64,000 nt of DNA from Azospirillum sp. RU38E (GTDB lineage: Bacteria > Pseudomonadota > Alphaproteobacteria > Azospirillales > Azospirillaceae): NCBI RefSeq assembly GCF_900188385.1, contig NZ_FZOI01000003.1, positions 248,001 to 312,000 on the forward strand, in the 5' to 3' direction. Both the position numbers and the translations under genes were made by a program. Below the pieces are notes generated by a model. It was not told the DNA's origin. It did not search any database and saw only the letters and a list, made by a program, of their open reading frames with translations. Below, piece by piece: positions 27,780-34,584 of the stretch. Position 1 is the stretch's first letter, and the number at the start of each line of letters is the position of its first letter.

Positions 27780-28558
27780 TTGCCGGCGAGGTCATAGCGC
27801 ACCACGCCCTGCGGCACTTTGTTGAGATTGACACTACCTCCGCCAACGGGCACTTGGCCGCCCCCGATATATTGCCAGATATCGGCTTCGTTCACGTAAT
27901 AGACCGCGCTGGTGCGGAAGGTATAGAAACCCTCCCGCGCGATAGAGACGGTGAGAATCAGCTCCGTATCCGTCTCCGGTGGCCTGTTGTTCCACATATC
28001 GCTCCCCAATGCCAACGCGCTGGCAGTGATTCCCCAGGGGAATTTCGGCAAAGCGCCGCCAGACAGTGCCGACGCCACCCCCACACCAGCGGCCAGAATG
28101 GTCAGCGGGCCCGGAGTGAGAGACGAATCAAGGCGCGGGGCATTGCTTTTCACCGTCAGCACGTCAATGCCGATAGAAGTGACATCGGGACGGGCATCCA
28201 CCGCCACCAAATGCCCCTTCTGCACCAGACGTGTCGTGACCGCGTTCAGGAAGGCGTCGGCAAACAGCGTGTCGTCCCGGCGCATCATATAAAGCTGCAC
28301 CGGCACCTTCCTGCCCATCTGGAATTCCAGATGGGCTGAAATTGCCGAGGCGACATCTTCCGCCACCACCTGCCACTGTCCCGCCGACTGCAAAACCGGC
28401 TGCGGTGCCATGGGAATGCTGGTGGCCATCGGCCGCGCCGTACAACCGCTCAACCCCAGGCACAGGGCAAGTGCCGCACAGAAAAGGCCGGACAAGCGCC
28501 CATGGCGCCCGACCGGCCTGGAAAAATCGCAATGATTGCTGGCTGTCTGGCGGGGCAT
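27758..28558 (-). CDS. Hypothetical lipoprotein
   Basis: 266 residues from the ATG at 28558. The N-terminus has a basic stretch, a hydrophobic core and a lipobox LGLSGC (cysteine about residue 38), so it should be an acylated envelope protein. A second hydrophobic segment (about residues 150-178, AAGVGVASALSGG) could touch a membrane. I recognise no family. A 16-codon upstream extension is possible but lacks a ribosome site. Its last codons form one arm of repeat copy A. It ends against tRNA-Thr convergently and starts 68 bases from the end of phoU, in the same orientation. Confidence 0.7.
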   Translation of the reverse strand: MPRQTASNHCDFSRPVGRHGRLSGLFCAALALCLGLSGCTARPMATSIPMAPQPVLQSAGQWQVVAEDVASAISAHLEFQMGRKVPVQLYMMRRDDTLFADAFLNAVTTRLVQKGHLVAVDARPDVTSIGIDVLTVKSNAPRLDSSLTPGPLTILAAGVGVASALSGGALPKFPWGITASALALGSDMWNNRPPETDTELILTVSIAREGFYTFRTSAVYYVNEADIWQYIGGGQVPVGGGSVNLNKVPQGVVRYDLAGKPYIMKN

Positions 28559-28626
28559 GGGATCGGTTCCGGTTCTGATTTGCCCCAAAGCAGAAGCAAA
28601 CCCCATGCCAGAACCCAGATACCCGA

Positions 28627-29412
28627 TCAGCCCGGCATCACCGTGACGGTGGAGGTATCATCACCCTTGGCCCGCTCCACCGCCAGCGCCTCACCCTGGA
28701 TGCGGAAGCAGATGGTTTCGGCGATGTTGGTGGTGTGATCGCCGATCCGTTCCAGATTCTTGGCGGCAAACAGCAGATGGGTGCAGGCGGTGATGCGCTG
28801 CGGGCTTTCCATCATATAGGTCAGCAATTCCCGGAACAGCGCTGTATAGGCGCGATCCACCTCTTCATCGCGCTGACGCACGGCAAGGGCCGCCTGGAGG
28901 TCATCTGTCTCATAGGCCTGCATGACATTGGCCAACATTTCGCTGACGGCTCGACCAATGGGGATCATCGAATGGGTCAGGGAAATTTCCGGCAGCGCGT
29001 CCAGCGCCAGGCTGCGCTTGGCCACATTGCTAGCGAAATCGCCGATCCGTTCCAGATTGTTTGAAATCCGCAGGGCCGCCACCACCACACGCAGATCATT
29101 GGCCACCGGCTGGCGCAGGGCCAGCAGGCGGATGGTCTGCGCCTCCGCCTCGCGCTCCAGCTCATCCAGACGGCGATCCCGTTCCATCACGCGGGTGGCC
29201 AGCGCGCCGTCACGGTCGGTCAGGGCGGCCACGGCATCCACGATCTGCGCCCCGGCCAGCTGCCCCATCTCCCGGATGAAGCCATGCAGCTTGTTCAACT
29301 GCTCGTCATAGGCGGTGACGATATGGCGGGTCGGCACGGCGCTGATCTTATCGTCCACGGGAACAGACTCCGGAAGCTGATGCCCGGCGGGCGGGCGATG
29401 CGGAAAAATCAT
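28627..29412 (-). CDS. phoU: Phosphate signalling protein PhoU
   Basis: 261 residues with two PhoU three-helix repeats: the first contains RVVVAALRISNNLERIGDFA, the second THLLFAAKNLERIGDHTTNI. The repeated E-R-I-G-D motifs bind metal. PhoU restrains the Pst transporter and PhoR kinase when phosphate is sufficient. No pst or phoB/R genes adjoin it here, which is unusual as it normally ends the pst operon. Start at 29412 has AGAGAG upstream; a GTG five codons earlier is less likely. Confidence 0.92.
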   Translation of the reverse strand: MIFPHRPPAGHQLPESVPVDDKISAVPTRHIVTAYDEQLNKLHGFIREMGQLAGAQIVDAVAALTDRDGALATRVMERDRRLDELEREAEAQTIRLLALRQPVANDLRVVVAALRISNNLERIGDFASNVAKRSLALDALPEISLTHSMIPIGRAVSEMLANVMQAYETDDLQAALAVRQRDEEVDRAYTALFRELLTYMMESPQRITACTHLLFAAKNLERIGDHTTNIAETICFRIQGEALAVERAKGDDTSTVTVMPG

Positions 29413-29504
29413 CGAACTCTCTAACACATTTCACTTTGGATGTGGCACGTTCAAGGAAAGTTCATCTTGGGGCATTGTGCCCCGTTCCCGGGATTGTCGG
29501 CCAC

Positions 29505-30812
29505 ATGACCCCGCATGAGTTGATCGCCGTCATCGACAAGCACGAACGCTGGCTGAAACGCCAGATGGGCGGGGCCCGTGCCATGCTGGCCCTGGCTGAC
29601 CTGCAGGGGCATAATTTCTCCGGCGCCAACCTGCAGAACTGTAAGATGTCGGGCGCGAACCTGACCGAATGCGATTTTACCGGCGTCAATCTGACGGCGG
29701 CCGATCTGTTCGCCGCGCGGCTGAACCGCGCCATCATGATCAATTGCAACCTGACCAACGCCGATCTGCGCGGCGCCCATCTGCGGGGCGCGCGGATGAA
29801 ATGCGCCATCCTGCGCGGCGCCGACCTGCGCGGCGGTGCCCTGCTGGACCGGCGCAATCCCGGCTCCGTGAAGATGGAACCGTCCGACCTGCGCGGGGCG
29901 GAGATGGAGGATGCCACCCTGGCCAATGCCAATCTGGCCGGGGCGGACCTGTCGGAATGTTCCCTGGTGGGGGCCGATTGTTCCGGGGCGCAGATGGCGG
30001 GCTGCAACCTGACCCGGTCGGCACTGAAGAACACCAATTTTTCCGGCAGCGACCTGCGCGGCGTCAATCTGGCCGGGGCCAACCTGGCCGGGGCCCGGCT
30101 GCGGGATTGCAATCTGGCCGGCGCCATGCTGACTGGGGCGGTTCTGCGCAATGCCGATCTTCAGGGGGCCAACCTGGAAGGGGTGGACCTGTCCAGTGTG
30201 GATATGCTGGGGGCCAATTTCAGCCGCTCAGCCGAAAGCTTCTCCGCTACCATCCAGCGCATCCTGACCGCCCATCAGCAATGGATCGTCAGCAATGGCG
30301 AGAAGGGGGAGCGGGCCGATCTGGAAGGCCAGGATCTCTCCCATATCGATCTGATCGGGGCCAATCTGGGCGGTTCCAACCTGAAGGGTGTCAATTTTTC
30401 CGGCGCCAAGCTGCGCGACGGCATGTTCGTGATGGCCGACCTGTCCGGGGCCAGCCTGCAATATGCCGACCTGACGGGGGCAACGCTGGATGGTGCTAAC
30501 CTGCGCGGCAGCAATCTGACCGGCGCCAAGCTGGATGCCGCCAAGGTTGGCTCGGTTGAAATCAAGGGGCCGAACGGCCGGGGCACCGGGCGCAAATGGC
30601 CGGCCAACCTGTCCAACACCATTCTGGTCCAGGCCAGCCTGACCCGCGCCATGCTGCGCGGGGCCAACCTGTCGGGCGCCGATCTGCGCGGGGCCGACCT
30701 GACATCGGCGAACCTGCTGGAAGCCAACATACGGGGCGCCAAACTGACCGATGCCATCACCACCGGCGCCAGCCTGCCGGAACCGGACGATGATGAGGAT
30801 GATTTCCTCTGA
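29505..30812 (+). CDS. Pentapeptide-repeat protein with two helical-plus-repeat modules
   Basis: 435 residues, made mainly of A(D/N)LxG-type pentapeptides that fold into a right-handed quadrilateral beta-helix. Two modules are visible: a helical cap (about 3-25, LIAVIDKHERWLKRQMGG) plus repeats to about 240, then a second similar cap (about 255-280, IQRILTAHQQWIVSNGEKG) plus repeats to about 425. The acidic tail EPDDDEDDFL ends it. Some pentapeptide proteins mimic DNA and guard gyrase; nothing here proves that role. Start ATG 29505 fits the cap; an in-frame ATG at 29436 is possible. Confidence 0.85.
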   Translation: MTPHELIAVIDKHERWLKRQMGGARAMLALADLQGHNFSGANLQNCKMSGANLTECDFTGVNLTAADLFAARLNRAIMINCNLTNADLRGAHLRGARMKCAILRGADLRGGALLDRRNPGSVKMEPSDLRGAEMEDATLANANLAGADLSECSLVGADCSGAQMAGCNLTRSALKNTNFSGSDLRGVNLAGANLAGARLRDCNLAGAMLTGAVLRNADLQGANLEGVDLSSVDMLGANFSRSAESFSATIQRILTAHQQWIVSNGEKGERADLEGQDLSHIDLIGANLGGSNLKGVNFSGAKLRDGMFVMADLSGASLQYADLTGATLDGANLRGSNLTGAKLDAAKVGSVEIKGPNGRGTGRKWPANLSNTILVQASLTRAMLRGANLSGADLRGADLTSANLLEANIRGAKLTDAITTGASLPEPDDDEDDFL

Positions 30813-30815
30813 TTC

Positions 30816-31373
30816 TCAGGTATCAAGCCGTTCCAGCACCCAGCCCAACCGGTCAGCCGGGCTTATCAGCGTTTCGGGCAGCAGCAGCAGCCGTTCCGGC
30901 GCCACATAGCGCCGGCACAGCCCTTCCAGAATCGTCTGAAAATGCAGCTGCATCCAGGGGTTGGTGCTGCGGATGCCATCATCGGTCAGCGGCAGCGCCC
31001 CCCAGGGCAACAGAATCACCCGATCATAATCAGCCATGGCGCAGATGGCGCGGGCCAGCAACGCCTCCGTCGCGGCCGGAGCTTCCACGCCGTAACCATT
31101 GGCCAGCCAGAAGGCGGCCATATCCAACGGTGTTCGATCCGTCAGCATTGGCTCATGATCAGCGGCCAGCCGCCGCGCCAGGCTGGTCGCGTCATCCAGC
31201 AGCAAGGCCCGGTGCCCCTCCCGCGTCAATTGATGCAGCTCGAAGCCGGCCATCAGCCGGGCCCGCATCGCCTCTGCCGCCAGTTCCCGGTCCAGCCGTG
31301 CCGCCAGCCCTTTGCCCAGCGTCGTCTTACCGGTGCCAGCACTGCCGGTGAGGCCGATATGTCCATGTCCCAT
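30816..31373 (-). CDS. Small P-loop ATPase (AAA_28/NadR-kinase-like)
   Basis: 185 residues beginning MGHGHIGLTGSAGTGKTTLG, so the Walker A (GSAGTGKTT) is at the very N-terminus. Later features fit the AAA_28 group: DRTPLDMAAFWLANGYG and YDRVILLPWGALPLTDDGIR. Such proteins resemble the ribosylnicotinamide kinase domain of NadR, but substrates are mostly unknown. The chosen start removes an upstream extension without family similarity. It converges with the pentapeptide gene, 3 bases apart, and diverges from the binding-protein gene at 31490. Confidence 0.72.
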   Translation of the reverse strand: MGHGHIGLTGSAGTGKTTLGKGLAARLDRELAAEAMRARLMAGFELHQLTREGHRALLLDDATSLARRLAADHEPMLTDRTPLDMAAFWLANGYGVEAPAATEALLARAICAMADYDRVILLPWGALPLTDDGIRSTNPWMQLHFQTILEGLCRRYVAPERLLLLPETLISPADRLGWVLERLDT

Positions 31374-31489
31374 CGCCACCCCCAGAACCTGCGCCGTCCC
31401 CTGCGCGGTTGCAGCCTGCCCGGCCCCCACCCTATAAGCATGGCGGGGCGGTTCAACGCGCCTGCGATGCCGGGAAAGGGTTATTGATC

Positions 31490-32392
31490 GTGCGACCGCC
31501 GCCAACAGCCGGGGCGAAGCCTGAACCGGGGCGGGGCCACCACCCTTTTTTTGCCGGTCTCTTTGTCCTGTTTATGGCGATTCTCGTACCATTCATGGCA
31601 AAAGCGGACGCGGTGCCAAGCCGCATCGTGTCACTGAATCTCTGCACCGATCAGCTGTTGCTGACGCTGGCCCCGCGGGAGCGGATTGCCGGCCTGTCCT
31701 TCCTGGCCACCGATCCCGGGCTATCCGCCCTGGCGGCAGAGGCGGCAGGTTTGCCGCTGCTGCGCGGCCAGGCGGAAGAGGTGTTGCCGCTGCAGCCCGA
31801 TCTGGTGCTGGCGGGTCAATATACCGCCCGTCCCACCGTGGCGCTGTTGCGCGCGCATGGAATCACGGTGGTGGAGGTGGGGCTGACGGCAGATTTCGCC
31901 GCCATCCGCCAGCAGATACGCAGCGTCGCCGCCGCCCTGGGCACGATGGAACGGGGGGAAGCGGTGATCGCCGCCATGGATCAGGCACTGGATCAGGCGC
32001 GGCCATCCCCCGGACGGATACGGCCGCGCGTGCTGGCCCTGGCGCCGGGGGCCTTCACGGCCGGCAGCGGTACCTTGTACGATGCGGCAATGCAGGCGGC
32101 GGGGATGGAGAATTACGCCGCCGCCAAGGGGCTGGTCGGTTACGGCTATCTGGCACTGGAAAGCATCGCCGCCGACCCGCCGGACCTGTTGCTGATGGAT
32201 GGGGACGAAGGGCAAGCCCCTTCGTTGAATGGCCAGCTGCTGAACCATCCCGCCCTGACCCATGCCGTACCCGCCACACGTCGCCCCGCCGTTCCCGCCC
32301 GGCTCTGGGCCTGCGGCGGCCCCTTCACGGCGGAGGCCGTGCGCCGATTGGCGGCTGCACGCGATCTTCTGGCAACGGAGGCTCGGCCATGA
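31490..32392 (+). CDS. Periplasmic substrate-binding protein of a BtuF/FecB-type ABC transporter
   Basis: 300 residues from a GTG at 31490 (AAAGGG about 10 bases upstream). Signal peptide with core FFAGLFVLFMAILVPFM, likely cleaved after KADA; then PSRIVSLNLCTDQLLLTLAP, the opening of class III (helix-backbone) binding proteins for cobalamin, haem or siderophores. The permease gene overlaps its stop by 4 bases. No TonB receptor or ATPase adjoins it, so the substrate is open. The N-terminus is uncertain by up to about 27 residues. Confidence 0.85.
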   Translation: MRPPPTAGAKPEPGRGHHPFFAGLFVLFMAILVPFMAKADAVPSRIVSLNLCTDQLLLTLAPRERIAGLSFLATDPGLSALAAEAAGLPLLRGQAEEVLPLQPDLVLAGQYTARPTVALLRAHGITVVEVGLTADFAAIRQQIRSVAAALGTMERGEAVIAAMDQALDQARPSPGRIRPRVLALAPGAFTAGSGTLYDAAMQAAGMENYAAAKGLVGYGYLALESIAADPPDLLLMDGDEGQAPSLNGQLLNHPALTHAVPATRRPAVPARLWACGGPFTAEAVRRLAAARDLLATEARP

Positions 32393-33378
32393 TGCGGCGC
32401 TGGCTGGCCCCTTCCCTGCTGCTGTTGGTGGTGGTGCTGTTCATCCTGTCCCTCTCGGTGGGGCCCAGCGCCATCTCTCTGCCGCTGGCCATGGCTGACT
32501 GGTGGCGCGGCGGGGACAGCACCGCCGCCATTATCTTTGCCGATATCCGCCTGCCACGCGCCCTGCTGGCTTTGATGATCGGCGCGGTGCTGGGCCTTTC
32601 CGGTGCTGCGCTGCAGGGGCTGCTGCGCAATCCGCTGGCCGAACCGGGCCTGATCGGCGTCTCCGCCAGTGCCGGGCTGGGCGCTGTCATCGCCTTTTAC
32701 AGCGGGGCCAGCCTGCTGTTCCCGCTGGCGCTGCCGGCGGGGGGGATCGCCGGCGCCCTGATCGCGGTGACGCTGCTTTATCTGCTGGCAGGCAAACAGG
32801 CGGGGATGCTGACCCTGATTCTGGCCGGGGTGGCCATCAGTTCCCTGGCCAGCGCCCTGACCTCCCTGGCGCTGTCGCTGTCGCCCAACCCGTTCGCCCT
32901 GTCAGAGATCGTTTTCTGGATGCTGGGCTCTCTGGCCGATCGATCAATGACACATATATATGTGTCGGCCCCGTTCATGCTGGCCGGATCGCTGGCCCTG
33001 CTCTCCGTCGGTCGCGGGCTGGATGCCTTGTCATTGGGGGAGGATACCGCCCGCTCCCTGGGCTTTTCCACCGCGCGTCTGGCCCTGTTCTCCATTGGCG
33101 GCACCGCGTTGGCGGTGGGGGCAGCCGTCGCCGTGGCTGGGGCCATTGGCTTTATCGGCCTGATCGTGCCACATCTGCTGCGCCCGCTGGCAGGATATCA
33201 GCCCTCCCGCCTGTTGCCTTTGTCGGCCCTGGGCGGGGCGGCGCTGCTGCTGGCGGCCGACATTGCCGTGCGGCTGGGCGGGCCAGGGCCGGAACTGAAG
33301 CTGGGTGTCGTCACCGCCCTGCTGGGTGCCCCCTTCTTCCTGGCCCTGGTACTGCGCCACCGGCGCAATCTGGCGTGA
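32389..33378 (+). CDS. FecCD/BtuC-family ABC transporter permease
   Basis: 329 residues, about ten membrane helices. Family signatures: RLPRALLALMIGAVLGLSGA, LQGLLRNPLAEPGLIG, and the cytoplasmic loop IGFIGLIVPHLLRPLAGY that couples to the ATPase. It imports a cobalamin- or siderophore-like ligand with the binding protein upstream (ATGA overlap). The expected BtuD/FecE-type ATPase gene is not downstream; instead repeat copy B begins at the stop codon and a nitrilase-family gene follows. Confidence 0.9.
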   Translation: MMRRWLAPSLLLLVVVLFILSLSVGPSAISLPLAMADWWRGGDSTAAIIFADIRLPRALLALMIGAVLGLSGAALQGLLRNPLAEPGLIGVSASAGLGAVIAFYSGASLLFPLALPAGGIAGALIAVTLLYLLAGKQAGMLTLILAGVAISSLASALTSLALSLSPNPFALSEIVFWMLGSLADRSMTHIYVSAPFMLAGSLALLSVGRGLDALSLGEDTARSLGFSTARLALFSIGGTALAVGAAVAVAGAIGFIGLIVPHLLRPLAGYQPSRLLPLSALGGAALLLAADIAVRLGGPGPELKLGVVTALLGAPFFLALVLRHRRNLA

Positions 33379-33523
33379 TCCCAAGAGCCATAGATCATGG
33401 CTCTTGGGATTCTATACGTTCCCTCAGTCGCCGGGCGGGCGCATCCGCACCCTTGGCTCACGCCGCACGTGCGGCGGGCCAGCAGTCGCTGGCCGCCAAG
33501 GGCCATGTCCCATGACCCTTGGC
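33378..33523 (+). repeat. Structured multi-hairpin repeat, copy B
   Basis: H1 33378-33410 (perfect 14-base arms ATCCCAAGAGCCAT/ATGGCTCTTGGGAT), linker including CCCTCAGTCGCCGG (33421-33434), H2 33437-33452 (GGGCGC-ATCC-GCACCC, one mismatch), linker TTGGCTCA, H3 33461-33476 (CGCCGC-ACGT-GCGGCG), H4 33477-33494 (GGCCAGC-AGTC-GCTGGCC), H5 33496-33522 (CCAAGGG..CATG/CATG..CCCTTGG). Same order as copy A. H1 begins at the last base of the permease stop codon. The gap up to the next gene at 33630 shows no ORF. Confidence 0.75.
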
Positions 33524-33629
33524 CCGACCAAACCGTCTGTCACAAAACGAACATGCCAAAGCCCCCTGGGCAGCAGGGGGGCGGCTTGGCTATGGTGGGG
33601 GCAACCATCCTCAGCCGGGAAGCCCATCC

Positions 33630-34508
33630 ATGCGCCAAGTGACCGTCGCCGCCACGCAATTTGCCTGCAGCTGGGACCGTGCGGCCAATATCGCCAAGGC
33701 CGAGGCGATGATCCGCGCCGCCCATGCCCAGGGCGCGCAGATCATCCTGATCCAGGAATTGTTCGAAACCCCCTATTTCTGCCAGGACCAGAAGCCGGAA
33801 TATTTTGAGCTGGCCGCCCCGGCAGAGGGCAACCCGCTGCTGGCCCGCATGTGCGATCTGGCCCGCGAACTCTCGGTAGTGCTGCCGCTCAGCTTTTTTG
33901 AAAAGGCGAACAACGCCCATTATAATTCGCTGGCCACCATTGATGCCGATGGCAGCATCCTGGGCATCTATCGCAAGAGTCATATCCCTGACGGGCCGGG
34001 CTATCAGGAGAAATTCTATTTCACGCCGGGCGACAGCGGCTTCCAGGTCTATCAGACCCGTTATGCCCGCATCGGCACCGGCATCTGCTGGGACCAATGG
34101 TTCCCTGAGGCCGCCCGCGTGATGGCTTTGCAGGGGGCGGAAATCCTGTTCTACCCCACCGCCATCGGCTCCGAACCGCAGGATGCCAGCCTGGACAGCC
34201 GCGACCATTGGCAACGCGTCATGCAGGGCCATGCCGGCGCCAATCTGGTGCCGCTGGTGGCCAGTAACCGGATCGGTACCGAAACGTTTGAGACGGGCAG
34301 CATCACCTTCTATGGCTCCAGCTTCATTGCGGGACCGAAAGGAGAGAAGATTGCCGAGGCGGAGCGCACGGGCGAGGCCCTGTTGACCGCCACCTTCGAT
34401 CTGGATGCGGTGGCCCGCACCCGCAATGGCTGGGGCATCTTCCGCGACCGCCGGCCGGCCCTCTACGCGCCCATCCTGGGGGCTGACGGTCGCACGCCAC
34501 GCGGGTGA
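33630..34508 (+). CDS. aguB: N-carbamoylputrescine amidohydrolase (nitrilase superfamily)
   Basis: 292 residues. AguB hydrolyses N-carbamoylputrescine to putrescine, CO2 and ammonia. The catalytic Glu-Lys-Cys triad is present: IQELFETPYF, YRKSHIPDGPGYQEKFYF and GICWDQWFPEAARVMAL. The segment ICWDQWFPE and the C-terminal NRIGTE/FYGSSFIAGP match AguB better than other nitrilases. Start at 33630 follows GGGAAG; upstream in-frame sequence is non-homologous. Agmatine deiminase, which would make its substrate, is not in the window. Confidence 0.9.
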   Translation: MRQVTVAATQFACSWDRAANIAKAEAMIRAAHAQGAQIILIQELFETPYFCQDQKPEYFELAAPAEGNPLLARMCDLARELSVVLPLSFFEKANNAHYNSLATIDADGSILGIYRKSHIPDGPGYQEKFYFTPGDSGFQVYQTRYARIGTGICWDQWFPEAARVMALQGAEILFYPTAIGSEPQDASLDSRDHWQRVMQGHAGANLVPLVASNRIGTETFETGSITFYGSSFIAGPKGEKIAEAERTGEALLTATFDLDAVARTRNGWGIFRDRRPALYAPILGADGRTPRG

Positions 34509-34529
34509 AGCGGTATTGCTGCATGGCGG

Positions 34530-34575
34530 CAGGCGATGAATTGTGTATGATGCGCCATATACTATTCATCGCCTG
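34530..34575 (+). promoter_or_regulatory. Inverted repeat over the probable promoter of the polysaccharide export gene
   Basis: 12-base arms CAGGCGATGAAT (34530-34541) and ATTCATCGCCTG (34564-34575) are exact complements, 22 bases apart, ending 9 bases before the GTG start. A -10-like TATACT (34558-34563) lies next to the right arm. It may be an operator or a hairpin in the leader; which regulator binds is unknown. Confidence 0.5.
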
Positions 34576-34584
34576 TAGTTCGTC

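Noticed and set aside
33540-33629. Upstream extension of the N-carbamoylputrescine amidase gene to 33519.
   Set aside because: The added 37 residues have no family similarity and run into repeat copy B; ATG 33630 gives the normal N-terminus.
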